DNA from: Cohnella cholangitidis
GTDB taxonomy: Bacteria; Bacillota; Bacilli; Paenibacillales; Paenibacillaceae
Direction of reading: 5' to 3'
Assembly: GCF_014107495.1 (NCBI RefSeq)
Contig: NZ_CP041969.1
Coordinates: 3,831,501 to 3,895,500, forward strand
Length of the DNA stretch: 64,000 bases
Shown one piece after another: positions 24,358 to 33,001 of the stretch. Within the stretch, counting starts at the first letter, position 1. Every line of letters starts with the position of its first letter. The notes beneath the pieces were generated by a model, which was given only the letters and a program-made list of their open reading frames with translations, did not search any database and was not told the DNA's origin. Both the position numbers and the translations under genes were made by a program.

Positions 24358-25728
24358 ATGAGAAAAATGAAAGCGATTTATCTCTTATTAACCGTGATGC
24401 TGGTTGCTCTTTCACTGACCGCATGCGGCGGCAATAAGAAGGAGAATGCCTCGCCGTCGTCCGGCGCTTCGGAAAGCGCTTCCGCAAGTTCGCCGGCAGC
24501 AAGTCCATCGGCCGAGCCGAAGAAGGATCCCGTTACGCTGACTTTCCTGATTCCGAATACGGACGATGTAACTCCGTACAACAAGATCTTCGCTGAATTC
24601 CAAAAACAAACCGGCAATAAAGTCGAAGTCCAAGCGCTTCCCGGCGGAGATTACGACAATATGCTGAAAACCCGGTTCTCAACCGGCGATTTCCCGGATG
24701 TGTTCCTCATGCAGCCAGGCACGAAGCAGTATGTGAAGCTTAGAGCGGACGAGACGCTGTACGAGTGGTCCAAAGAAGCGGGCGTATGGGACAACATTAT
24801 CGAATCTATTGCAGAATTCCAGAAAACGCCTGAAGGTCTTGCGTATGGCGTTCCATTCGGCAAAACCGGTCAGATGGGCGTTTTCTACAACAAAGACGTC
24901 TTCGCGAAAGCCGGCGTAGAACCCCCGAAAAACTATGCCGATTTCATCGAGATCGCCCAAAAAATCAAAGCGGCCGGCGTTACGCCGTTCTACGAAGCGG
25001 TCAAAGAAGGCTGGCCGACGCAAATCTTTTATTTGTCGGGCTGGGTATCTCAGGTCGATCAAGCCGTCGGCGCCGAAGGCGTTCAGAAGCTGAACGTAAA
25101 CGGGATGAAGCTGTCGGACATTGCCGAGCTGAAAGATTTGTTCGCTAAATCGAAAGAGTTGAAAGCTCTTGATCTATTCCAGAAAAACGCGCTCTCGGGA
25201 ACTTACGACGAGATGCAAAATGAGTTCGGCGACGGTAAAGTCGGAATGATCTTCATGCTGGACGGCGTTCTGCCGCAATTGGAGAAAAAATTCGGCAAAG
25301 AGTTCCTGACGGACAAAGTCGGATTCTTCCCGTTCCCGTCCGCTACGGATGCCGGAACCGCGATGATTACTCCGCCGAACCAGTTAATGGTTCCTTCCAA
25401 GGCGAAGCATCTGGAGCAAGCGAAAGAATTGGTTAAATTCATGCTTTCGCAGGAGAGCATTAATACTTTCTATGCAAGCCAACCCGGAATTCCGATCTTC
25501 AAAGGCGCAACGAGCGAGATGTATCCGGTACAACAAACGGTTCAAGGGTTCATCGACGCGGGCAAGTCGACCGTCAACGTACAAAATCGTCTGACCGCTT
25601 CGTTCCTGGATCTAGGCAAAACGTTGCAAAACTTCCACATCGATGGGGATGTAGACAAGGCAATTAACGAGATGGCCGCTAACTATATTAAAGACGGCAA
25701 ATCCAAACGCTTGACAGGCTTCGAATAA
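24358..25728 (+). CDS. sugar ABC importer substrate-binding lipoprotein 2
   Basis: A 456-residue family-1 solute-binding lipoprotein with lipobox LTAC, a Ser/Ala/Pro-rich linker and a bilobed sugar-binding domain. Segments such as NTDDVTPYNKIFAEFQKQTGNKVEVQALPGGDYDNMLKTRFSTGD and AAGVTPFYEAVKEGWPTQIFY show it is a paralogue of the protein at 17812. It feeds the permeases at 25926 and 26795 and lies between the kinase and response regulator of system 2, which probably induces it. A strong hairpin follows the gene. Confidence 0.92.
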   Translation: MRKMKAIYLLLTVMLVALSLTACGGNKKENASPSSGASESASASSPAASPSAEPKKDPVTLTFLIPNTDDVTPYNKIFAEFQKQTGNKVEVQALPGGDYDNMLKTRFSTGDFPDVFLMQPGTKQYVKLRADETLYEWSKEAGVWDNIIESIAEFQKTPEGLAYGVPFGKTGQMGVFYNKDVFAKAGVEPPKNYADFIEIAQKIKAAGVTPFYEAVKEGWPTQIFYLSGWVSQVDQAVGAEGVQKLNVNGMKLSDIAELKDLFAKSKELKALDLFQKNALSGTYDEMQNEFGDGKVGMIFMLDGVLPQLEKKFGKEFLTDKVGFFPFPSATDAGTAMITPPNQLMVPSKAKHLEQAKELVKFMLSQESINTFYASQPGIPIFKGATSEMYPVQQTVQGFIDAGKSTVNVQNRLTASFLDLGKTLQNFHIDGDVDKAINEMAANYIKDGKSKRLTGFE

Positions 25729-25750
25729 AGATTCGCCAACAGTACACGAC

Positions 25751-25807
25751 AAAGGAGGGACGGCTTCGCTGCAGAGTTTGTTCTGGGCGAGGCGGTCCCT
25801 CCCTTTT
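25751..25807 (+). terminator. hairpin after binding protein 2
   Basis: GGAGGGAC (25754-25761) pairs with GTCCCTCC (25795-25802) and is followed by CTTTTATAG. It is a good intrinsic-terminator shape inside the operon and would lower permease expression relative to the binding protein. Confidence 0.7.
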
Positions 25808-25925
25808 ATAGACTATCGGAAGTTAAAGTTTCACGCTTGCTTAGTGCTTATCCGATAGCTCGATGCAAACGCGTGCCGCCGTCACATGGACGGTGAAGCC
25901 GTTTTACTTGGAAGGAGGGATTAAC

Positions 25926-26795
25926 GTGAAGAGGCTGAAGTATCCGCTTTATTTTTCATTTCCGGCAATCGCGGTATTCCTATTGTTCTTCATCGTTCCG
26001 ACGATTATCGGGGTCTATTACAGCTTTACGGATTGGAACATTAATGCCGACGATATCAAGTTTATCGGATTGGACAACTACGTCGAATTATTCAATGAAC
26101 CTCGCCTTAAGCAAGCTTTTACGAATACGCTTATTTTCGCTGCCGCGGTTACCGTGCTTCAGAACGTAACGGGAATCGCGCTGGCGTTGATTCTGAACGA
26201 AAAGCTGAAATCCCGCAACTTATTGCGCATGATCTTCTTCATGCCTTATGTCATCGCTCCTCTTGTGATCGGGTATATTTTTCGCGCCATCTATCATCCC
26301 GAGCATGGGGTAGTCAATCAGTTTCTCGACTTAGTCGGCCTCGATTTCATGATGCAGGATTGGCTGAACGATCCGAAATACGCGCTGTTTACGATCATCA
26401 TAACGGACATTTGGCGCGTCGCCGGATTCTCGATGGTCGTCTACCTGGCGGGCTTGCAGTTCATCCCCAAGGATTTGATCGAGAGCTCGTCCATCGATGG
26501 AGCGAATTACTGGACCCGCTTCAAGCATATCGTGTTCCCTCTGCTGGCACCTGCATTTACGGTAAATGTATTGCTGGCGATGATCGGTTCGATGAAAGTA
26601 TTCGAGATCGTCATGGTATTGACCGAGGGCGGGCCGGGCTATACGACAGAAGTATTCTATACCTTGATTCGCACGACGTTCAGTTCGGGCGAGATGGGCT
26701 ACGCAACCGCGGTAAACATGCTTCTATTCGGATTCGTAACGATTGTAGGCGTACCGGTATTGATGATGATGAAGAAAAGGGAGGTCGAAATGTGA
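25926..26795 (+). CDS. sugar ABC importer permease (MalF/UgpA type) 2
   Basis: A 289-residue permease with six predicted helices and EAA loop ESSSIDGANYWTRFKHIVFPLLAP. GTG 25926 is seven bases after AAGGAGG; the longer frame from 25863 has no ribosome binding site and adds a non-membrane tail. It is a paralogue of the permease at 19255 and ends in the same ATGTGA arrangement with its partner gene. Confidence 0.92.
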   Translation: MKRLKYPLYFSFPAIAVFLLFFIVPTIIGVYYSFTDWNINADDIKFIGLDNYVELFNEPRLKQAFTNTLIFAAAVTVLQNVTGIALALILNEKLKSRNLLRMIFFMPYVIAPLVIGYIFRAIYHPEHGVVNQFLDLVGLDFMMQDWLNDPKYALFTIIITDIWRVAGFSMVVYLAGLQFIPKDLIESSSIDGANYWTRFKHIVFPLLAPAFTVNVLLAMIGSMKVFEIVMVLTEGGPGYTTEVFYTLIRTTFSSGEMGYATAVNMLLFGFVTIVGVPVLMMMKKREVEM

Positions 26796-27613
26796 TGACG
26801 AGGCGAAGCTCTTTAATCGCGCTAGAGATCGTAGCCATCGCGCTTGCTCTCCTCATTCTGATTCCATTTTTCATGATCCTGGTAAACTCCTTCAAAGGAA
26901 TACGGGAATCGGCCCTATTCGGCCTTTCCTTGCCAACGACTTGGGAATTCGGCAACTACAAGGACGTCTTCAAGCAGGACAATATCATTCGCGGATTTAA
27001 GAACAGCTTCTTGATCTCCGGCTTAACCGTCGTTTGCGTTAACTTGTTCGCAGCGATGTCGGCGTTTATTATTCAACGCCGAGGCGGTAAATTTCTCAAT
27101 TTCGTCTATCTTGCTTTCATTATGGGATTGATTGTTCCGGTGTCCATCATTCCGACGATCAAATTGATGGGCGACCTGCATATTAAAGGAACTTATTTCA
27201 GCATCATTATGTATTATGCGGCCGTCTTGCTTCCTTTCGCGGTGTTTTTGCTCGTCGGTTTCATGAAATCGATCCCGCGCGAGTTGGATGAGGCGGCGCT
27301 GCTGGAAGGTTGCGGTTATTTCCGGTTGTTTTTCCGAATCATTCTTCCGCTCATCAGCACGGTGCTCGTCACGGTATCCATCGTCGTTATCGTATCGGTA
27401 TGGAACGATTTCTTCGGGCCGTTCTATCTGGTTACCGACAGTACGAAGTGGACGATCGTTCTGCAAGTTTTTAATTTCGTAACGCTCTACAGTACGAACT
27501 GGGGCATTGTGTTCGCCTTCATGATCGTTGTTATTAGTCCCGTGCTTGTCATTTATTTGTTCTTGCAGCGCTATATCATAGACGGGTTGACCGCAGGTTC
27601 CATGAAAGGCTGA
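26795..27613 (+). CDS. sugar ABC importer permease (MalG/UgpE type) 2
   Basis: A 272-residue permease, paralogous to that at 20124, with EAA loop EAALLEGCGYFRLFFRIILPLIS and C-terminus RYIIDGLTAGSMKG. ATG 26795 shares its first base with the stop of the previous gene, and GTG 26792 is an equally possible start. GGGAGG at 26779-26784 serves both. It completes importer 2. Confidence 0.92.
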   Translation: MTRRSSLIALEIVAIALALLILIPFFMILVNSFKGIRESALFGLSLPTTWEFGNYKDVFKQDNIIRGFKNSFLISGLTVVCVNLFAAMSAFIIQRRGGKFLNFVYLAFIMGLIVPVSIIPTIKLMGDLHIKGTYFSIIMYYAAVLLPFAVFLLVGFMKSIPRELDEAALLEGCGYFRLFFRIILPLISTVLVTVSIVVIVSVWNDFFGPFYLVTDSTKWTIVLQVFNFVTLYSTNWGIVFAFMIVVISPVLVIYLFLQRYIIDGLTAGSMKG

Positions 27614-27649
27614 GTTCCGGCAATACACCAGAACAAGGAGGCGGATACG

Positions 27650-29254
27650 ATGAGGCAAGTGATCATTGTCGACGATGAACGTTGGATTCGACGCGGCCTG
27701 ATCGGAGCTATCCCTTGGGACGAGATGGGACTTGAACTGGCCGGGGAGGCCGGGGATGGGCAAGATGCGTACGATTTGGCGATCGAGAAGAAACCGGATT
27801 TGTTGTTTCTGGACATGCGCATGCCCGGCTTGGACGGCAAGCAATTACTAGGTATGCTCAAGCGGGATTTGCCGGATTTGCTGACCATCGTCGTCAGCGG
27901 ATATTCCGATTTCGAATATACGAGCGAAGCGATCCGTTGCGGAGCATTCGATTATTTGCTTAAACCGGTCAAGAAAGAAGAACTGATCGCCGTCCTAGGA
28001 AAGGTGACCTCTAAGTTGGATGAGCGTGATGCGATCCATCGTGAGAAACAGGTCGGCCCAGGCGAGAACTGGCTTTGGAACGCGCTGTTTTATTCTGAAC
28101 AGCCGATTCAATCGATGCTGGAAAGGGGCATTCAGCCTCCTGTTGAATGGAAGAATCATCCATTCATTCTGCTTGTCGCTCTACCGGACCGGTTCTGCGA
28201 TCGATATGAGACCGAGCAGCACGTAGCGTACCTGCAGAAGAAGCTTGCGGCGGATAGAGGTTTTTATTTTAACGGATCATGGGATTTCGCCCTCGCAACA
28301 GTATTGGGTGGAACCGGGGAAATCGTCATCACGGTCGCGGGTCGTTCAGGCGCATTGAATTCGAAGGAATTGTACCCGTTTATCGCATTTCTGCAAAATC
28401 AATTAAAGCAGCAAGCGGATGTCAGCTACAGCGTCGGCGTCATCGATAAAGTGGAGAGCGTTGCGACGATTCAGCAGGCTTATAAGCAGGCTAAACAACT
28501 GTTAGCCGGCAAGAAATTGGGAGATGCGGGTGCGATTTTGCTTTCTACTCCTGACCCGGAACAGAGAAGCCGCATGATCCAATATCCGCAACACAAAGAA
28601 GACGTCATGCTTCTTACGCTGCAGACAGGCAACGAAGAAGCGGCCTATGCGGAGTTTAATCGTTTCTTCGAGGCGATCTCCGGGGATGGAATGACCGTCG
28701 ACCATCTTCAACGATGCGCTTCCATGCTCGTCCATTCGATCGAACGGATGCTTCAAGCCGCGCATTCGAGCTTGGAGGAGATCGGCGGTAAGGGGCCGAT
28801 CGGCTATACGGAATTGATTCAAGTCCGCAATGATGCCGTTTCAATCCGCGAAATCTTCGATCGTTACGTGATCCCTGCCGTGATTTCGTATTATAGCAAC
28901 CCGCGAGCTAATCAAGGAGAAAAAATCGTAAGGGAAATCCAAAAGCTGATCGAAGTTCAATATGCTCAGCCGCTTTCCTTGCAGCACATCGCGGAAAGCC
29001 GGTTTCTGAATCCCGACTACTTGAGCAGGCTGTTTAAGAAGACGACGGGTCAAAACTTCGTCGATTATTTAACCGATTATCGGATTGCCAAGTCTATCGA
29101 TTATTTAAAATATACGAATCATAAAAACTATGAAATCGCGAGTAAAGTCGGATACGAGGATTATCGTTATTTCAGCCAGATTTTCAAGAAAAAAACCGGA
29201 ATGACGATCGGAGAATTCCGCAGCTCGCATGGGTGCCGCTTAGAGAAAACTTAA
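27650..29254 (+). CDS. YesN-type response regulator (REC-AraC), system 2
   Basis: A 534-residue regulator: receiver domain with phospho-acceptor Asp55 (LLFLDMRMPG), a middle region, and a C-terminal AraC DNA-binding domain (LSLQHIAESRFLNPDYLSRLFKKTTGQNFVDYLTDYRIAKSIDYLK). AAGGAGG precedes ATG 27650. Its kinase partner is probably the gene at 22470, separated from it by importer 2. It ends 13 bases before the first RLP-cassette gene, so cassette 1 is probably read through from this operon and induced by the same signal. Confidence 0.92.
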   Translation: MRQVIIVDDERWIRRGLIGAIPWDEMGLELAGEAGDGQDAYDLAIEKKPDLLFLDMRMPGLDGKQLLGMLKRDLPDLLTIVVSGYSDFEYTSEAIRCGAFDYLLKPVKKEELIAVLGKVTSKLDERDAIHREKQVGPGENWLWNALFYSEQPIQSMLERGIQPPVEWKNHPFILLVALPDRFCDRYETEQHVAYLQKKLAADRGFYFNGSWDFALATVLGGTGEIVITVAGRSGALNSKELYPFIAFLQNQLKQQADVSYSVGVIDKVESVATIQQAYKQAKQLLAGKKLGDAGAILLSTPDPEQRSRMIQYPQHKEDVMLLTLQTGNEEAAYAEFNRFFEAISGDGMTVDHLQRCASMLVHSIERMLQAAHSSLEEIGGKGPIGYTELIQVRNDAVSIREIFDRYVIPAVISYYSNPRANQGEKIVREIQKLIEVQYAQPLSLQHIAESRFLNPDYLSRLFKKTTGQNFVDYLTDYRIAKSIDYLKYTNHKNYEIASKVGYEDYRYFSQIFKKKTGMTIGEFRSSHGCRLEKT

Positions 29255-29267
29255 GGAGAGAACCGAT

Positions 29268-30995
29268 ATGGAAAAGAGACAAATACCGGATACGCTAACG
29301 CTGGAAGAAAGAGCCGGACACGCAATGAATGCGATTGCCGGCATGGCGGACCGCGATTATAACGACATCCCGTTTTTCGCCGCCAATCTCATGACCGACC
29401 CGGCCAACCTAACGCACGGAGATTGGGATTATGGATCCTCGCACGGACGGATGGTCGACGGAATGATTCTCGCCCGCCATATGTCCGGCGAAACGTTCGG
29501 CACCGATATCGAAGAGAAATACCGCTCGAACCTGCTGTCCTTCTTCAAGGAAGACGGTTTAAGCTACCGCCAGAAAAACCCTAACTACGATTGGGAACCG
29601 AACGCGAATTTCATTGACCAGCGCGCGGTCATCCTATCTCTGACGACATGGTATATGGACACGAAAGATCCAAAGGTGAAGGAGGCGGCCGACAAGCACG
29701 TCGCGGCGCTTAAGCGGGTCGCGATCAAAGAGAAGGATATTTGGTATTATCCATCCTCGGAATACAAAGAAGGCGGTTGGCCTTCTTCCAATCAAATTCT
29801 GCTTCGCCTGGCTCCGGATCCGGCCGCCTTCTGCGGCAGATTGGTCATGCCGTTGCTGAAGTACCATGAGCTGACGGGGAATCAAGATGCGTTCGAGTTA
29901 TGTCAATTTTTCACCGCGCTGATCGTACAGCGCAGCGGCGTGTTCAATGCGGACGGCAGCTTCAATGATTCGCTGGCGTATCGCAGCGGACACTTCCATA
30001 CCCGTCTTGGCACTCTTGACGCGCTTGCTAGATTCGGCGTGTTCACCGGAGATGCAGCTTTGATTAGCTATGTCGAAAAGAGTTACGCTTGGGCGGTTAC
30101 GCAATGCACGGCATTCGGCTGGACGCCCGGCGATATGAAGGAGCAGGCGTACGAGCACGAAACATGCTCTTTAGTCGATCTGATCGCTACGGGGATTACG
30201 CTCGCGAAGAGCGGATATACGAAATATTGGAGCGTCGTGGAGAAATATATTCGCAATCATTTAACGGAATCTCAACTATTGGACATGGACTGGGTGAAAG
30301 AATCGGACGATCGGTCCAAAGACGTGCCCGGAAAAATTACTTACCATAACATCGCGCAGCGGACGCGCGGTGCTTTCGCCGGTTATTCCGCGCCGAACGA
30401 CTTTTGCTGCGATGTAAACCATGGGCGAGGACATACGAATGATTTGCAAATCTGCTGCTTAGGCTCGGGAACTCGCGGCTTGTACATGGGCTGGAGCAAT
30501 ACGGTTACCGAGAAGAACGGCACGGTCAGCGTCAATTTTCTGCTCAACCGCGGTTCCAAGTGGCTGGACGTAGACAGCTATCTTCCGCACGAAGGCAAGC
30601 TGGTGCTGCATATTCGCGCAGACATTAAGCGTCTGCTCGTACGCATTCCGGAATGGGCGGGCTTCGCGAAGGTTTCGTATACTCGAGAGTTGAACGGCGG
30701 CGAGATCCGTACGGGCAAAGGAAGCGAGCCGAGCTCTTGGGTCAATGAATGCTTCTTGGCGTTAGGCGCGGCAACCGCAGGCGAGACGATAACGATCGAA
30801 TTCCCACTGTCTCGTCGCAAGACGATCGAGACGGCCATCGGCCAAGTGTTCGAGACCGAATGGCGCGGAGACGATGTTGTCAATATATCCCCGGCGGGTA
30901 CGAAGCATCCTTTCTATAGCGGGCGCAAAGTTTACGACAAAGCGCCGATGCGCGAAGGCGGATTCCGTCGGATCGAGAACGAGCTCGTCTGGTAG
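29268..30995 (+). CDS. GH127-like (DUF1680-type) protein, cassette copy 1
   Basis: A 575-residue cytoplasmic protein without signal peptide. The N-terminal two thirds look like an (alpha/alpha)6 barrel (THGDWDYGSSHGRM near residue 50). A Cys-rich region near residues 378-398 (FCCDVNHGRGHTNDLQICCLGSGTRGLY) is followed by a beta-rich tail with LLVRIPEWAG. The Cys pair before an N/G-x-x-R-x-L-Y segment and the RIPxWA strand resemble GH127 enzymes, which use a Zn-bound Cys nucleophile on L-arabinofuranose and, in gut Bacteroides, on the branched RG-II sugar aceric acid. I am not certain of the family. It leads a cassette with a racemase-fold protein, RLP and acid-sugar kinase; the paralogue is at 45148. 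Confidence 0.55.
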   Translation: MEKRQIPDTLTLEERAGHAMNAIAGMADRDYNDIPFFAANLMTDPANLTHGDWDYGSSHGRMVDGMILARHMSGETFGTDIEEKYRSNLLSFFKEDGLSYRQKNPNYDWEPNANFIDQRAVILSLTTWYMDTKDPKVKEAADKHVAALKRVAIKEKDIWYYPSSEYKEGGWPSSNQILLRLAPDPAAFCGRLVMPLLKYHELTGNQDAFELCQFFTALIVQRSGVFNADGSFNDSLAYRSGHFHTRLGTLDALARFGVFTGDAALISYVEKSYAWAVTQCTAFGWTPGDMKEQAYEHETCSLVDLIATGITLAKSGYTKYWSVVEKYIRNHLTESQLLDMDWVKESDDRSKDVPGKITYHNIAQRTRGAFAGYSAPNDFCCDVNHGRGHTNDLQICCLGSGTRGLYMGWSNTVTEKNGTVSVNFLLNRGSKWLDVDSYLPHEGKLVLHIRADIKRLLVRIPEWAGFAKVSYTRELNGGEIRTGKGSEPSSWVNECFLALGAATAGETITIEFPLSRRKTIETAIGQVFETEWRGDDVVNISPAGTKHPFYSGRKVYDKAPMREGGFRRIENELVW

Positions 30996-31019
30996 ATCAA
31001 ATCGAGGAGGCGTTGAGGA

Positions 31020-31709
31020 ATGAGAACGGTTGTAGCCGTCTATACCGGCCAAGGGTTAGCCGATCCGCTTAAAGCGGTATTCAAGGAATTGTTGCCGGAC
31101 GTTCGTCTAGTGAATATTATCGACGACAGCCTGATCGGAGACGTAGTAAAGGCAGGGCATGTACCTCCCGGCGTCGCTAGAAGACTCGTGCAATATTATC
31201 ATAACGGAGAAGAGCTTGGCGCGGACGTTATTCTGAATACATGCTCGTCCGTGGGCGAAGTCGCGGACAGCGCCGGTCCGATGATCGGGGTACCCATTGT
31301 CAAAATCGATCAATCGATGGCGGCCAAAGCTGCCGCGGAATATAACCGGATCGCGGTTCTCGCGACGCTGCCCTCTACGCTTGACCCGACGGTGCGATTG
31401 ATTCAAAGGGAAGCGGGCCTGCTTGGTAAAGACGTTACATTGGTTAAAGGACTGGCGGAAGGCGCATTCGATGCTTTGGTCGGAGGAAAGCCCGAGGAAC
31501 ACGACCGAATATTGCTGGAAACGGCCAAACGGGTTTGCGAGCAAGCGGATGCGCTCGTGCTAGCGCAAGGTTCGATGGCGCGTATGGAGAACGGGCTGCG
31601 CGAAGCGACGGGTAAACCGGTATTGTCCAGTCCGCGGCTTGGCGTTGAGCAAGTGAAGGCGGTGCTGCGGCGGCTTGACGTCGAGCAGGCAGGAAGCGGG
31701 AAGGCATAG
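31020..31709 (+). CDS. Asp/Glu racemase-fold protein, one Cys, copy 1
   Basis: A 229-residue cytoplasmic protein with the aspartate/glutamate racemase superfamily layout. The first catalytic-Cys motif is intact (VILNTCSSVGE, Cys75). The second, normally GCT-like, reads LVLAQGSMARM without Cys. A two-base racemization mechanism is therefore unlikely. A one-Cys isomerase or decarboxylase, by analogy with arylmalonate decarboxylase, or another lyase is more plausible. It lies between the GH127-like and RLP genes with short gaps. AGGAGG precedes ATG 31020. The paralogue at 46907 has the same substitution. Confidence 0.7.
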   Translation: MRTVVAVYTGQGLADPLKAVFKELLPDVRLVNIIDDSLIGDVVKAGHVPPGVARRLVQYYHNGEELGADVILNTCSSVGEVADSAGPMIGVPIVKIDQSMAAKAAAEYNRIAVLATLPSTLDPTVRLIQREAGLLGKDVTLVKGLAEGAFDALVGGKPEEHDRILLETAKRVCEQADALVLAQGSMARMENGLREATGKPVLSSPRLGVEQVKAVLRRLDVEQAGSGKA

Positions 31710-31726
31710 AAACGGAGGTTATTCCA

Positions 31727-32995
31727 TTGGTTACGTTGGTTCAGGATAGAGTGATCGCCGTCTATCTCGTCGAGACGCCTTACACCTTGCAGAGGGCAGC
31801 CGAGGTAATCGCCGGAGAACAGTCTACGGGAACGTTCACGGCCGTTCCCGGAGAAACGGACGAGTTGAAGCGCAAGCATGGCGCTCGCGTCGAGAACATC
31901 GTAGAGCTGGAGGCGGTGAAGGAGCCTTCGCTACCCGGCTCTAAGACGCCGCCCGGACATGACGGGTTTTATCGGCGGGGGCTCGTGTCGGTGTCATTTC
32001 CTTTGCACAACTTCGGTCCGTCCATTCCAAACCTCATGTCCGCGATTGCGGGCAACCTATATGAATTGCAAGAGTTATCCGGATTGCGGTTAGTCGATTT
32101 GGAACTTCCGGACGCATTCGCTGCCCAGTATTCCGGTCCGAAATTCGGCATCGAAGGGACACGCCGATTAACAGGCGTCTATGATCGTCCCATTCTAGGG
32201 ACGATTGTAAAGCCGAGTATCGGCTTGGCGATGGAGGATTTACAGCGGATCATCATGGACGTATCCGAAGCGGGACTCGATTTTATCAAGGATGACGAGC
32301 TGAACGCGAATCCGCCTTATGCGCCTCTAGAACTGAAAGTAAAGTCCGTCATGGAAGCCATCGAGAGGGCAGCCGACGCCAAGGGCAAAAAAATCATGTA
32401 CGCTTTCAACATTACGGGCGACATTGAAGAGATGAAACGCAATCACGACTTGGTCGTGAAGGCCGGCGGTAATTGCGTCATGGTCAGCATCATGAGTATC
32501 GGATTAGCCGGATTGGCCCATCTGAACGAGTATAGCGAAGTGCCGATTCACGGGCATCGCAATCAGTGGGGGATGCTGACCCGCTCCCCGCTGCTCGGTT
32601 TCGAGTTTTCCGCGTACCAGAAGCTTTGCCGGTTAGCCGGTGCGGATCATCTCCACGTCAATGGGCTGAATAGCAAGTTCTATGAGAGCAACGACTCTGT
32701 CGTTCGATCCATTCAGGCATGCGTAGCGCCTATGTATGGTGGATACGCGACGATGCCGGTCGTATCCTCGGCGCAATGGGCAGGTACGGCTCCGGCCACA
32801 TACGCGGCTACTCGCACGGTTGACGTCATGCATTTGGCGGGCGGAGGCATTCTGGCGCATCCGGATGGCGCGGCTGCCGGGTTCGAAAGCATGAAGCTGG
32901 GATGGGAAGCGGCGGTCAAAGGCATCCCGCTTGAGGAATACGCAGAGAAACACGTGCCGCTTAAACGTGCGATCGAGAAATATGGAAAGGGCTGA
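31727..32995 (+). CDS. RuBisCO-like protein (form IV), copy 1
   Basis: A 422-residue RuBisCO-large-subunit homologue. Most catalytic positions are kept: Lys162 (GTIVKPSIG, as Lys175 of RuBisCO), carbamate Lys188 with Asp190 and Glu191 (DFIKDDELN), His277/Arg278 (IHGHRNQWG), His310 and loop-6 Lys317 (DHLHVNGLNSKFYE). The clear change is KPK to KPS, so Lys177 is Ser164. The cassette's kinase suggests an acid-sugar phosphate substrate. Known RLPs of that kind decarboxylate or hydrolyse 3-oxo-isoapionate 4-phosphate (OiaC, OiaX). The start is TTG 31727, nine bases after GGAGG; the paralogue is at 47610. Confidence 0.88.
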   Translation: MVTLVQDRVIAVYLVETPYTLQRAAEVIAGEQSTGTFTAVPGETDELKRKHGARVENIVELEAVKEPSLPGSKTPPGHDGFYRRGLVSVSFPLHNFGPSIPNLMSAIAGNLYELQELSGLRLVDLELPDAFAAQYSGPKFGIEGTRRLTGVYDRPILGTIVKPSIGLAMEDLQRIIMDVSEAGLDFIKDDELNANPPYAPLELKVKSVMEAIERAADAKGKKIMYAFNITGDIEEMKRNHDLVVKAGGNCVMVSIMSIGLAGLAHLNEYSEVPIHGHRNQWGMLTRSPLLGFEFSAYQKLCRLAGADHLHVNGLNSKFYESNDSVVRSIQACVAPMYGGYATMPVVSSAQWAGTAPATYAATRTVDVMHLAGGGILAHPDGAAAGFESMKLGWEAAVKGIPLEEYAEKHVPLKRAIEKYGKG

Positions 32996-33001
32996 TCGGC
33001 G

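Noticed and set aside
31727-32995. True carboxylating RuBisCO
   Set aside because: KPK is changed to KPS, there is no phosphoribulokinase or Calvin-cycle gene nearby, and the operon partner is an acid-sugar kinase; an RLP is the better call.
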